From Streptomyces albospinus (GTDB lineage: Bacteria; Actinomycetota; Actinomycetes; Streptomycetales; Streptomycetaceae): a stretch of DNA of 64,000 bases. Where the stretch lies: positions 55,565 to 119,564 of the forward strand of contig NZ_BMRP01000022.1 in assembly GCF_014648695.1 (NCBI RefSeq). Direction: 5' to 3'. Shown in pieces: positions 16,766 through 25,808 of the stretch; the first letter of the stretch is position 1; the number at the start of each line of letters is the position of its first letter. The position numbers were made by a program, and so were the translations under genes. The notes under the pieces were generated by a model that did no database searches, was not told the DNA's origin, and saw only the letters and a list, made by a program, of their open reading frames with translations.

Positions 16766-18005
16766 AGGCGAAAGGAGGGAAGCGGATCGTCATCGTGGGA
16801 GCCTCGGCCGCGGGCCTGACCGCGGCCGAGACCCTCCGCCGCCGCGGCTGGGACGGTGAACTCGCCCTGATCGGCGATGAGTCCCGTCCGCCGTACGACC
16901 GGCCACCGCTGTCCAAGCAGATCCTGACCGGCGCGTGGGGCCCCGAGCGGGCCGCGCTGCGCTCCCCGCAGGACCTGGCGCGGCTGGAGGCCGGTCTGTG
17001 GCTCGGACGGCGCGCCGTCGCACTTGACGTGGCGGGCCGTCGGGTGCGGCTGAGCGGCGGCGAAGGCATGGACTTCGACGCTCTGATCATCGCCACCGGT
17101 GTGGTCCCGCGGCGCCTTCCCGACAGCGATCTGGACGGGGTCCACGTCCTGCGCACGCTCGACGACGCGCTGGCCCTGCGCGCCGCGCTGCTCGCCGGGC
17201 CGCGAGTGGTCGTGGTCGGCGCCGGATTCCTCGGCACCGAGGTCGCCGCGGCGGCCCGCACCATGGGCCTGGAGGTGAACCTGGTCGAGCCGGAACCCGT
17301 CCCGGTGCGCCGCCCGTTCGGCGACCGCATCGCGCGCTCGTCGCCGCACTGCACCGCGACCATGGGGCGCGCCTGCGCTGCGGGGTGCCGGTGCGGCAAC
17401 TCCGGCGCGCGGGCGGGCGGGTGACCGGGGTGGACCTCGGCGACGGCACGACACTGCCGGCCGACGTCGTCGTCCTGGCCCTCGGCTCCACGCCCGCCAC
17501 CGACTGGCTGACGGACTCGGGATTGAACCTGGGGAACGGGGTGGTGTGTGACGCGCGGTGCGAGGCCGCCCCCGGCATCTACGCCGCCGGCGACGTCGCG
17601 TCCTGGCACAACCCGCACTTCGGCACCCGGATGCGACTGGAGCACCGGATGAACGCCACCGAGCAGGCCATGGCCGCGGCCGGCAATCTGCTCGGCGACG
17701 CCACCCCGTTCGCTCCCGTGCCCTACTTCTGGACCGACCAATACGACGTCAAGATCCAGGCGTACGGCATCTTTCCGCCCGGTGCGGACCCGCTGATCGT
17801 CGACGGAGCCCCGTCGGACGGCCACTTCACCGCCGCCTACGGCCACCACGGGATCGTGGTCGGCGTGCTCGGCTGGAACAGCCCGCGCCAAACACGCACG
17901 CTGCGCCGCCTGGTCGTCGAACGCGCGCCGTGGACAGCCTTCACAGCCACACCCACACCCACACCCAGACACACACCCACACCCGCATTGCACTCGGCAC
18001 CCTGA
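16762..18005 (+). pseudogene. FAD-dependent ferredoxin reductase with a frameshift
   Basis: From GTG 16762 the first frame encodes the FAD-binding GASAAGLTAAETLRRRGWDG, PPYDRPPLSK, the IIATGV motif and the NAD site VVVVGAGFLGTEVAAAAR of a rubredoxin/ferredoxin reductase. At about 17331-17336 the frame is lost: homology continues one base out as LVAALHRDHGARLRCGVPVR and runs through the second FAD motif (GIYAAGDVA) to the C-terminal domain. A GC-repeat reads gcgcg where gcggcg is expected, so one base is missing. The annotated C-terminus is also eroded, running into Thr-Pro repeats from a CACACC microsatellite. Either a real mutation or a base-calling error; if real, the P450 must use another reductase. 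Confidence 0.85.
17947..17984. repeat. CACACC-type microsatellite
   Basis: About six imperfect CACACC/CACACA units at the 3' end of the reductase, translated as Thr-Pro repeats where relatives stop or continue differently. The unit is prone to slippage. Confidence 0.8.
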
Positions 18006-18257
18006 ATTTCCCCCAGGTCTCCATAGGAAGCAATGAGAAGGAACGGCTGGTGACCACCGCCGGAACCTGCCCGGTCCATCGATCCGTTCCCTGAGCAGGG
18101 CGGGGCGCTGCGGCTGATCGGACGAGGGATGGTGCAGGCCGTCGGCGGATCGGTACTGCCAAGTGCACAGCGCGGCACTGGGGGTGACAGCCGCCAGACG
18201 TGTCACCACCGAACGGATCGCATGTCGCGACGCTGACGACCGTGTCGCACAGGATCC

Positions 18258-18726
18258 ATGGCGCAGCAGGCCGAGTGGCTTCCCACGGTCCGGACCGGAT
18301 CGTTCTTCGCCACGGCCAGCGGAGGGATCGGCTGGGGCACCCCGGCAGCGGTCGGAGTCGCACTCGGCGACCGGGACCGGGGAGTTGAGCGGCCGGTGGT
18401 CGGCCTGATCGGCGACGGCTCCTTCCAGTACTCGGTGCAGGCCATCTGGACCGCGGCCCAGCACAACCTCCCGATCGTCTACGTGGTCATGCGCAACCAC
18501 GAGTACTCCATCCTGAAGTCGTTCGCCGTGTTGGAGGAGACTCCGGGTGTTCCGGGACTCGACCTGCCCGGGATCGACATCGCCTCCGTGTCCCCGCGGC
18601 TTCGGATGCCGCGCGGTCGACGTGGAAACCACTCAGGACCTGGAGCGGGAGTTCAGGTCGGCTCTGACCGCCGGCACCACGACAGTCATCGTGGTGCCCA
18701 CGCAACCCCAGACGGCGATGCTGTAG
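18258..18726 (+). pseudogene. benzoylformate decarboxylase-like enzyme, C-terminal third with frameshift
   Basis: Encodes the ThDP-binding C-terminal domain: SFFATASGGIGWGTPAAVGVAL, then LIGDGSFQYSVQAIWTA with the GDGS...(N) cofactor motif (HNLPIVYVVMRNHEYS), and PGLDLPGIDI. At about 18603 the frame slips and the sequence continues as GCRAVDVETTQDLEREF and TVIVVPTQPQTAML to a stop at 18726. The N-terminal 350-370 residues, holding the catalytic Glu and the Pyr domain, are absent. In intact form this enzyme would turn phenylglyoxylate into benzaldehyde. It lies just after the P450 operon. Confidence 0.8.
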
Positions 18727-18811
18727 GCCCTGCGGCCCCGGGAACGAGAGCTCGGCGTGCGGACCGCCGACGCCGACGCCGCAGCGCCCCATGGCCTGGC
18801 GGACGCGGTAG

Positions 18812-19010
18812 TCACCGGAGTTTGGCGTAGGTGTCGCCGTAGCGGATGCGGTCGAAGTACGCATCGGCGCGGACCATGTCGGCCTGGCGGGAAGTAGCAC
18901 TGTCGTTCGTCCCAGACGGCACGTATGAGGAGGACGTGGCCGTCGTGGAGGATGACGGCTTTGGCGGAGGAGCGAATTGCGGGGTAGCGGGGCCTGATTC
19001 GGACGGGGGC
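18812..19010 (-). pseudogene. NUDIX hydrolase N-terminal scrap
   Basis: Minus-strand codons from about 18996 to 18885 read RSSAKAVILHDGHVLLIRAV, the first two strands of a NUDIX domain. The Nudix box (GX5EX7REUXEEXGU) that should follow is gone, and the frame ends soon after in YFDRIRYGDTYAKLR in another frame, which may be the old C-terminus. Internal deletion has removed the catalytic part. Confidence 0.5.
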
Positions 19011-19171
19011 TGCCCGCGCAGTTCACCGGTCGCGGAGTCGAGGATCGCCCGATTCAACACGGCCTGCTGCTTCCCCCGCCGCCCTTGATCGCTTCAGGCT
19101 GATTCCTGGTCTGATGCAATGTCAGTGCCCCTTGCCACACTGGTCTCCTCAGCGAGGAAACAGGAGAGCCA

Positions 19172-20641
19172 ATGGCGTTCCGGGCCATGCACGCACAGTG
19201 GGGAACTGTCTTCGCGCACCTGCCCGATCTCGGCTGCGGACGTAGCTGGGCGCAGGTGTGGAAGACACGGCCACCGGCGCCGCTGGCCTGCGACGAATGC
19301 GGTCACGGAATGCACGCCAAGACCTCCCGCAACGGCTTACGCTTCTTCGCCCATGCCCCGGGCGCCCCTACCTGCGCACTGGGCCTGGAGTCCATCGCCC
19401 ACCACCTGCTGAAGCTCGAACTGGCCAACGCCGCCCGCGACGCGGGCGCCTACGCCGAACTCGAAGCCCGCGGACCCGACGGCACATGGCGGGCGGACGT
19501 GCTGGCCAGCGACCCCACCGGGGCCTGGAAGGTGGCTCTGGAAGCTCAGCTCGCGCCGATCACCGACGCCGACATCACCGCCCGCACCGAGAAGATGCAG
19601 GCCGACGGCGTCACCTCGATCTGGTTCAGCGACCGGCCCCGCCCGCCCTGGCTGGGCTCTGTCCCCTCCATACGCCTGGAGCGGCCCGACGGTGCTGGGT
19701 ACCTGTCCGTCGCCGAGGGCCTGGTGAAGTTCGAAGACCGCGGCTGGGAGCCGGTCCCGGCTTCCCTCACCGACTTCCTCGCCTGGGCATTCGCCCACCG
19801 CATCGTCCCGCACACCCCGCGGACCCCACTGCGGTACCCGCAGCGTGCCCTGGCCACGGCATGGACGGCGCCGCACTACATCAGGGCCGAGACCGCTCGC
19901 CTGGAGGAAGAGGAGCGGCGACGGCGTAGCAGGGAAGCCTGGCTGGCCGCGAGGGAACAGGAGAGGGAGAAGAAGCGGGAGAGGATTCGCGCCAGGAACG
20001 CCGTCACTCGGGCCAAGGCTCTGGCCGAGGCGACCGCCGCCGAGCAGGCCGCCCACACCCAGCCGCCCAGCAGACTCTGGCGGGTGGCCCGCGTCTTTCG
20101 CTATGGCGTCGCGCAGTCCCTTGCGAAGCTCGCCGACGAACACGGCATCACCGCGACCGTGGGCCTCAGCACCGGCGACCCCCGCTACGCCGGTGGCGTC
20201 CCCCTCGTCGACGAGCACGGCGTCCCGGTCGCGGTCTTCGACCCGGTCCCCGGGCGGGTACGCGGGGAGGCGTTCCTGCTGTTGGCCGGGCTGCTGCTGA
20301 TCTTCCCCAGCAAGACCGACCAGCGCCGCTTCGAGAATGCGGCGAACATCAAGAAGAAGCATCGGCCCATCGACGGATACCGCACTGACTTCATCGAATC
20401 GTCGGCTGACGGGGCCGCCGGCACCCGCTCGTGCGCCTGCACCACTCCGCAGCTGGTCGCGAAGATCCACAACGCGGAGTACCCGGCCGAGCCGAGTGAG
20501 CAGGCAGGCCCCGCCACCGCGCTATTCCGTGCCGAGTGCCGCGCCTGCGGCTGCCGTTACGACAAGCCGTGGCACCGCACCGGCAACACACCCAATCCCC
20601 CGCAGCAGCGCCGCCCCGTCGATACCGGCGGGTTCACCTAA
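19172..20641 (+). CDS. CoiA-like competence/nuclease-family protein
   Basis: 489 residues. The N-terminal 200 residues match the CoiA-like arrangement: a Cys pair (LACDECGHGMHAK) and a later RFFAHAPGAPTCALG, then ESIAHHLLKLELANAARDAG, the restriction-endonuclease-like core ELEARGPDGTWRADVLA and VALEAQLAPI, in which Asp and the E-x-Q pair are the likely metal ligands. A charged, Arg/Glu-rich coiled coil follows (about 240-300), then a C-terminal domain with a CxC...CxxC set (SCACTT, CRACGC) that may bind zinc. Likely DNA-processing or defence-related; the actual role is unknown. Codon 56 is TTA, rare in streptomycetes and dependent on the bldA tRNA. GGAGAG precedes ATG 19172. Confidence 0.7.
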   Translation: MAFRAMHAQWGTVFAHLPDLGCGRSWAQVWKTRPPAPLACDECGHGMHAKTSRNGLRFFAHAPGAPTCALGLESIAHHLLKLELANAARDAGAYAELEARGPDGTWRADVLASDPTGAWKVALEAQLAPITDADITARTEKMQADGVTSIWFSDRPRPPWLGSVPSIRLERPDGAGYLSVAEGLVKFEDRGWEPVPASLTDFLAWAFAHRIVPHTPRTPLRYPQRALATAWTAPHYIRAETARLEEEERRRRSREAWLAAREQEREKKRERIRARNAVTRAKALAEATAAEQAAHTQPPSRLWRVARVFRYGVAQSLAKLADEHGITATVGLSTGDPRYAGGVPLVDEHGVPVAVFDPVPGRVRGEAFLLLAGLLLIFPSKTDQRRFENAANIKKKHRPIDGYRTDFIESSADGAAGTRSCACTTPQLVAKIHNAEYPAEPSEQAGPATALFRAECRACGCRYDKPWHRTGNTPNPPQQRRPVDTGGFT

Positions 20642-21214
20642 CCGACCCTCGCCTGTTCCTCGTGGAGTCCAACCTGATGACCGTGTGGGATCGCCACGGG
20701 CCTAGCGGCTCCATGCCCCGCCGGTTTCGTCGAGGAGTCGGGTGATGGGCTTGTCTGGGCAGCCGAGGGTGTCTGCGACCAGGGCGTGTCTGGCGAATCA
20801 AGGTTCAGGCCAACGGCATGCCGTACCCGCTGCGCACTTCGTCCAAGATCCGGGCTGTGCGACAGTCGATGCCGTGATCGTGCGACTCCCCGCCCAGACG
20901 CGAAGATCGCCTCGTAGCCGGGAGCCGGGCTGACACATGCTCAGGGGGAGGAGACCCAGGCGCCAGGCGAGTATCCCCGCCCGATGTTCCTCGGCAGGTG
21001 CGGCTCCAGCGGAGCCGACTCCGCGTCCGAGAGATCACCTCGCCCCACATGGATCGGAACGACACAGACGCCGCCCAGTCACATGACCTTTCGGCCCCTT
21101 CCTGAGAACTCCTGACGAAGTGACCTTCAAGGTAGTTGGGTCGCTTCGAGGTTGATGACATCACGCCACCAGGACGGATGTTCTAGTCTGGTCGTCGGCT
21201 GAAGGAGGCGGCAG
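20642..21214. other. intergenic with a possible integrase tail
   Basis: On the minus strand 20790-20703 reads HALVADTLGCPDKPITRLLD and ETGGAWSR to a stop, a C-terminus style I associate with streptomycete tyrosine recombinase-like proteins, but this is weak. The remainder has no convincing frame. The MOSC gene ribosome site (GAAGGAGGCGG) lies at the right edge. Confidence 0.35.
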
Positions 21215-22093
21215 ATGGCCGATGTCGTAGACCTGATCTGTTATCCCATCAAGGGGTGCGCGGGCACGTCCATGGGTGATGCGCTTCTCACGCCAGCGGG
21301 CCTCAAGCACGACCGCAGCTTCATGGTCATCAGTGAGGACGGTGTCTACCGCACCCAGCGCCGCCACCCCCGCCTCGCCCTGGTCCGGCCCACCGTCAGT
21401 GCCGATGGCAGCTGGCTCACGCTCGACTCGGCCGACACCACGAGCGGTTACGGCAAGGTGTGCCTCGATGTCACGACGTCCTCGCCACGACGCGACGTCG
21501 ACCTGTTCGGCGCCACCTTTCAGGGAATCGACCAGGGTGACGAAGTCGCCGCCTGGCTCTCGGAGTTCCTCGGCACCCCCAGCCGCCTGGTCCGCGTGCC
21601 GCCGGAGCACGACAGGATCGCTGACGGCTTGACCCCCGGTCCCTCCGGCTACGCCGACAGCAGCGCCATACACCTGCTGTCCCGCTCGTCCCTCACCCTC
21701 CTCAACCGGCGGATCGCCGAGCGAGGCACCCCGCCCCTGCCCATGAATCGCTTCCGACCGAACATCGTCGTCGACAGCGGCTCCGGCCAAGACCATGGCA
21801 GTGACGGCGGAGACTGGGCGGCCGTACCGCACACCGAGGACCGCGCACGCCGCATCGGCATCGGCGGAGCCGAACTGGGCTATGCCAAGCTCGCGGTGCG
21901 CTGCGCGGTCACCCTGGTCGATCAGGAGGCCGGGGTACGGCAGGGGCGGGAACCGCTGCGTACGCTCGCAAGCTATCGGCGAGCGGCGAGTGGCGGCGTG
22001 GTGTTCGGCGCGAAGTTCTCCGTGGTGCGGCCGGGGAAGCTGTCTGTTGGCGATGAGGTGGTCGTCCACGAGTGGGGCGACGCCGAACTGTGA
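21215..22093 (+). CDS. MOSC domain-containing protein
   Basis: 292 residues. The N-terminal MOSC_N beta-barrel (LICYPIKGCAGTSMGDA, then GLKHDRSFMVI and TQRRHPRLALVRP) is followed by a C-terminal MOSC domain with PMNRFRPNIVVD, RCAVTLVDQEAG and a final VGDEVVV. The conserved Cys expected in sulfurase-type MOSC proteins is likely the Cys in AVRCAVTLVD. Related proteins act as amidoxime reductases or sulfur carriers that use molybdenum cofactor. A strong GAAGGAGG lies seven bases before ATG 21215. Its stop codon is immediately followed by an IS5-family remnant, which did not cut the gene. Confidence 0.9.
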   Translation: MADVVDLICYPIKGCAGTSMGDALLTPAGLKHDRSFMVISEDGVYRTQRRHPRLALVRPTVSADGSWLTLDSADTTSGYGKVCLDVTTSSPRRDVDLFGATFQGIDQGDEVAAWLSEFLGTPSRLVRVPPEHDRIADGLTPGPSGYADSSAIHLLSRSSLTLLNRRIAERGTPPLPMNRFRPNIVVDSGSGQDHGSDGGDWAAVPHTEDRARRIGIGGAELGYAKLAVRCAVTLVDQEAGVRQGREPLRTLASYRRAASGGVVFGAKFSVVRPGKLSVGDEVVVHEWGDAEL

Positions 22094-22099
22094 GAACTC

Positions 22100-22372
22100 C
22101 TCCTGCGACGAGTTCAGGCATCGCCAGCCGATGAGTGCGCATCCGAGGGTGAGGAACGCTTCGTGAATGTCGTCGCGTATCTCCCAGCGGATCCGCAGGC
22201 GGCGGAACCAGCTCACATGGGCGAACGCACGTTCCGCGACCCGGCGTTGGGTGCCCAGGCCGGAGCCGTGCCCCGTGCCACGGCGGGCGATCAGCGGCTT
22301 CACACCGAGGCCCCGGACCAGACGGCGGTACTTGTCGTGGTCGTAGCCGCGGTCGGCAAGCACGACGCATCG
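22100..22372 (-). pseudogene. IS5-family transposase remnant, copy B
   Basis: Encodes the last third of a DDE transposase: LADRGYDHDKYRRLVRGLGV, KPLIARRGTGHGSGLG, then VAERAFAHVSWFRRLRIRWE and DDIHEAFLTLGCALIGW. The VERAF...R(R)LRIRWE block carries the third catalytic acid (E). The first two thirds with the other catalytic residues are missing: homology stops at about 22372. The outer end shares AGAACTCCT...GAGTTCAG with copy C near 60.27 kb, which probably marks the original IS end. Confidence 0.85.
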
Positions 22373-22699
22373 TCTCCCTCCGCCTGCGCGCAGGCAGCCG
22401 AGGCGGCGGTTGCCGTCCTGGCCGAGGGCAGTGGGGGAGTGCCGTGCCGGGTGGGGAAACCGGGTTTTGGCTGCCTGGTCACACACGAGGCCGGAGGCGA
22501 AGAGCTGCGACGGTCACGGCGTCGTGACAGGCCATGGCTGAGGCCGCCGAGCGGAGTCCGTAAACGGATAGCGACAACTCCATCCCCTCACCACCCGTGC
22601 TCCCCGCTGCCAGACGGCCACTCGCGCCCTCTCTGGATCCAGCGGCTCACCCACACCGAGCACGTCCACACAACGATCCGCTCGGTGCTCAACCACTAC

Positions 22700-23157
22700 G
22701 AGAGAAGGCCCGGACTGGCGGCGCAGGGCCCTTCAGCGACCCGCTGAGAGCGACGTTGGCTGCTCTCGTCGACATCCTGCCGACCGCGACGGAATCGAGC
22801 AGCTGTGAGCACATCGAGGTGGGTCCGTCTGAACCGTGGCCACCGCGCGCCCGGCCGGACCATGTGCGTCGCGACAAAGCGTACTCATCACGCCGCAACC
22901 GCCGTTGCCTGCGACGTCGGCAGGTCAAGCGCACCAGCCCGGAACGCCGTGAGAAGCAGGCACACCGCCAACGCCGTGGCAGCGGCGGCGGGCCCACCGG
23001 CTTCGACCCGGCACGCTATGCCCGCCGGAACGAAGTCGAGCGGCTGATCAACCAGTTGAAGATCAGCCGGGCGCTGGCCACGCGCTTCGCGAGGAGGGCG
23101 TACGTCTTTCACGGCACCGTGCTCGTCGCAGCCCTCCGCCTCTGGCTTTGCACATGA
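22700..23157 (+). pseudogene. second IS5-type transposase remnant (different element)
   Basis: Plus-strand frame with RRDKAYSSRRNRRCLRRRQV, a basic stretch, GGGPTGFDPARYARRNEVER and LATRFARRAYVFHGTVLVAA, the C-terminal part of IS5/IS1182-like transposases (relatives read GGRPTGFD...YKRRNVVER.INRLK). It lies in opposite orientation to copy B and is a distinct element. No N-terminal DDE residues upstream, so inactive. Confidence 0.75.
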
Positions 23158-23213
23158 CTGGTCAGGTCTCTGTGGTACCGGTTCCGGCTGCCCCGGGCAG
23201 CCCGCCGAGAGCT

Positions 23214-23873
23214 TCATTCCTTGTGGGAGACGATGTACTGCGTGACAGCCGTGAACCCGGCCAGGATCACGGCGGCGATCGCGAGCATGCCGCCGGTGGG
23301 AGCCAGCAGCTTCGCCGAGTCGGGTGTCGTCGCCATCAGGTTGAAGAGCCGGTTGACCGGCGGCATGCCCTTGACGAAGAGCGTGACCATCACCAGTGCG
23401 AGGGCGGCCACCAGCGCGTACCCCTGTCGCCTGAAGACCAGCCGCGAGCAGAGTACTCCGATGGCGATGCCCACCAGTGCGCAGGTGAGCTGAGCTTCCA
23501 GGCCCAGGAGGAGGTCAACTGCGGTGACGACTTCGTAGTCCCCCACCCACAGCGGGAAGAACAGGCCGAAGACCATGAGGACCAGACAGCTCGTGAGTGC
23601 CGTGCCGATTGCCGCGAGCAGCACCTTGAGGGAACGGCCTGAACTGACGACGACGATGGCCCGCTGCGGCGCATCGTCCAAGCTCATCAGCGCGATGGTC
23701 AGCCACGTCGAGCCGACGAACAGGGCGCCGGCGGACGAGGCGTAGGCGGGGGGCAAGGGGCCACTGCCGTTGACGGTCAGCACGCCCATCAGCGCCGTGA
23801 ACACAAGCACCGGTGCGAGGTACCGCTGGGTGTGCAGCGCGGTGGCGAACGTGTAGCGAATGAGCGCGATCAC
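23214..23873 (-). CDS. ABC transporter membrane protein, ABC-2-like
   Basis: 219 residues with six hydrophobic helices (for example LAPVLVFTALMGVL, SLKVLLAAIGTALTSCLVLMVFGLF, ALVAALALVMVTLF, GMLAIAAVILAGFTAV). There is no signal peptide or ligand domain, as in small ABC-2 permeases. The GTG at 23873 overlaps the stop of the upstream ATPase gene (GTGA), which sets both start and partner. The substrate is unknown. With its ATPase frameshifted, the transporter may be non-functional unless a second ATPase is used. Confidence 0.75.
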   Translation of the reverse strand: MIALIRYTFATALHTQRYLAPVLVFTALMGVLTVNGSGPLPPAYASSAGALFVGSTWLTIALMSLDDAPQRAIVVVSSGRSLKVLLAAIGTALTSCLVLMVFGLFFPLWVGDYEVVTAVDLLLGLEAQLTCALVGIAIGVLCSRLVFRRQGYALVAALALVMVTLFVKGMPPVNRLFNLMATTPDSAKLLAPTGGMLAIAAVILAGFTAVTQYIVSHKE

Positions 23874-24760
23874 CGGATGCTTCCCTTCATGGTGGCCTTG
23901 GACAGGTGGTGGTCCTGCACCGATCTGCCCAACACCTGCATGACGGACCAACCGTGCCGCAGGGCGGTGAACAGCAGGGCGTCGGTCGCTTCGCGCTCCA
24001 CTTGCACCGTGACGGCCGTCGCCGCGCGGCCTACCGCCAGGACGCCGGGCAGCCCCTCCCAGGCGAGGTCACGGGGCGCGGCACCGCTGTCAGGCACCGT
24101 GAAGGTGACGTCCACGGAGGGCCGGTGCGCGGTCGCCACCGTCTCCGGCTCGGACAGCGCGATCCTCCCCTTTGCGACGGTGTAGGTCCGGGAGGCGCGG
24201 GCCCGGGTGACCGACTCCCGGTGGTCGGTGAAGATCACCGTGCCTCCGGCGTCCGCCACCTCGGTCATGATCTCGGCCAGGACTCCGTGGGCATCGGCGT
24301 CCAACCCCGACCACGGCTCGTCCAGCACGAGCAACCCCGGCTCCACCAAGAGGGCTTGGGCGAGTGCGACCTTCTGGGCGTTGCCCTTCGACAGGCTGCG
24401 AGGCGGCGCGCTCTTGCCACCCACCAGGGTCAGCCGGTCCAGCAGTCGATGGGCCCGTGACACGGCGGCCGAGGTCGTCAGCCCGCGGACGCGCCCCATG
24501 TGCGTCAGGTACGCCAGTGCCGACATGCGTTCGTCGGGAGAGAAGCGGTCGGGGACGTATCCGACGACCGGCGGCCGATCGGTTACCGCGCCGCGAGTCG
24601 GCTTGGACAGGCCGACCGCTATCCGCAGCAGTGTCGACTTCCCGAACCGTTCCCGCCGGTGAACGCCACGACCTCGCCCTCAGGAGCCTCCACATCGACG
24701 TCTGTGAGGATCCAGTTCCCCCTGCCGTAGCGCTTACTCACTGCTTCAAGACGTAACAAG
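23870..24760 (-). pseudogene. ABC transporter ATPase, frameshifted in the Walker A motif
   Basis: From TTG 24760, preceded by GAGGAG, the first frame reads LRLEAVSKRYGRGNWILTDV to AFTGGNGSGK-like sequence. At 24641-24643 one base is missing where the Walker A codons GKST should be; homology resumes one base out as STLLRIAVGLSKPTRG and continues through the ABC signature (APPRSLSKGNAQKVALAQALL), Walker B LLVLDEPWSGLDA and the H-loop FTDHRESV. Codon 2 is TTA, so translation would also depend on bldA. Partner permease follows with a 4-base overlap. Could be a sequencing slip, but other frameshifts occur nearby. Confidence 0.8.
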
Positions 24761-24768
24761 CCGACTCC

Positions 24769-25059
24769 TCAACGGGCATGGCGGTGTCCAGTCGTGTGCA
24801 GGCCCGCTGCTGCCACGATCCTCTCCAGGGCCGAGGCGTGCCGCTGAAGTGCCTGCCGCCCCTGTGCGGTGAGCTGAAGGTGGGTGTGGCGTCCGGTGTG
24901 GTTCCGTGTTTTGCGTACTTCCACATAGCCGGCGTCTGCCAGCGTCGCGACCTGTTTGGACAGGGTCGAGTCGTTAGTGCCGACGGCATCGCGCACGAAG
25001 CCGAACTCCACCCAGTCGGCCGGAGCCGGCAGCGCGACGACCGGCAACCGGGCCTGCAC
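24769..25059 (-). CDS. winged-helix transcriptional regulator
   Basis: 96 residues as read from GTG 25059: ADWVEFGFVRDAVGTNDSTL, recognition helix SKQVATLADAGYVEVRK, a wing with HTHLQLTAQGRQAL and a C-terminal helix. This is the single-domain winged helix common upstream of ABC-2 transporters in streptomycetes. Relatives begin with a short DEL-I-H-helix, and here the in-frame codons just upstream read DVDEFLYVQARL. No start codon was found there, so the true start may lie further upstream and overlap the preceding gene. It lies eight bases before the ATPase start, so it belongs to the same unit (membrane protein, regulator, ATPase, permease). Confidence 0.75.
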   Translation of the reverse strand: MQARLPVVALPAPADWVEFGFVRDAVGTNDSTLSKQVATLADAGYVEVRKTRNHTGRHTHLQLTAQGRQALQRHASALERIVAAAGLHTTGHRHAR

Positions 25060-25069
25060 GTACAGGAAT

Positions 25070-25541
25070 TCATCGACGTCCGGTCCAGCAGCCCTGGTCG
25101 TCCCTCCTGGCGACCCGCTCGACGACGGGGCGGGTCGCGTACGTGGCCACCCATGTCGCCACGGCGGCGACAGCTGCGGCGGGCACGGAAGGAATCGGCA
25201 GGTGGACCAGGCAGGCGACGATCAGTGACGCGACGAGGACCGCGATGACAACTGCCGCCACCGACAGGCTGAACAGCGCCCCCGCGACGGAGGTCTTCTT
25301 GTGCACGCGTGCCTGGCGGCACTGCACGACCAGCCCGCCCACGATCAGGCCGCCGCCCACCAGCCTGGCGACAAGGCTCCAGGGGCTCGGCAGATCGTTG
25401 GACGATCCCACGGCGAACACGACAAGTGCCGCGATGAGACCGTAGGCGCCGGAGGAGGCGTGGCGCACGTTCTCGGCACGGGACCGTTCCCGGCGTTGGT
25501 GTACGTGCGTCGAGTGCGGCCTGCGCATCGTAGGAGGTCAT
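25070..25541 (-). pseudogene. small membrane protein, frameshifted near the N-terminus
   Basis: The expected start ATG 25541 (frame MTSYDAQAALDA) is followed after about 12 codons by a frame change near 25505; homology continues as VHQRRERSRAENVRHASS and then three to four hydrophobic helices (YGLIAALVVFAVG, VGGGLIVGGLVV, VAAVVIAVLVASLIVACL). Relatives place these parts in one frame. An alternative ATG at 25528 opens the long frame directly, so a 152-residue product lacking the usual N-terminus might still be made. It heads the regulator-ABC unit and follows a 13-bp palindrome at 25592-25622. Confidence 0.55.
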
Positions 25542-25591
25542 GAGCGTCCCTGGCCGAGTGGCCGTCCGGGTGTTCTCCCGTGGGGAAAGTA

Positions 25592-25622
25592 CCACCTTCT
25601 TTCCTTGTGGGAAAGAAGGTGG
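25592..25622. promoter_or_regulatory. 13-bp inverted repeat upstream of the regulator-ABC unit
   Basis: CCACCTTCTTTCC and GGAAAGAAGGTGG are exact reverse complements with a 5-base centre. The position, 51 bases before the first gene of the unit, and the TTTCC...GGAAA centre suit an operator for the winged-helix regulator. Confidence 0.6.
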
Positions 25623-25808
25623 CTGATGTGTGGGCCGCGCGGAACACCCGCTTGGTGACCTGAGTTGGGAAAATACTTCGGCAGGTCCAGCATCACTGCC
25701 CACCGGCATCGCGCCTGCCCTCCTGGACAGTCCCTGCCAGGGTCTGTCTCCAGTCGTGATCGATGGGCGTTCAGGAGGCTGCTGGAGTCGTAGCGGGGAC
25801 GAGGGCCG

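Noticed and set aside
16491..18632. 713-residue minus-strand frame opposite the ferredoxin reductase
   Set aside because: Shadow frame; composition is Arg/Gly/Pro-rich and the true homology is on the plus strand.
20703..20790. Tyrosine recombinase C-terminal tail
   Set aside because: Resemblance rests on memory of a short tail motif; no catalytic residues present.
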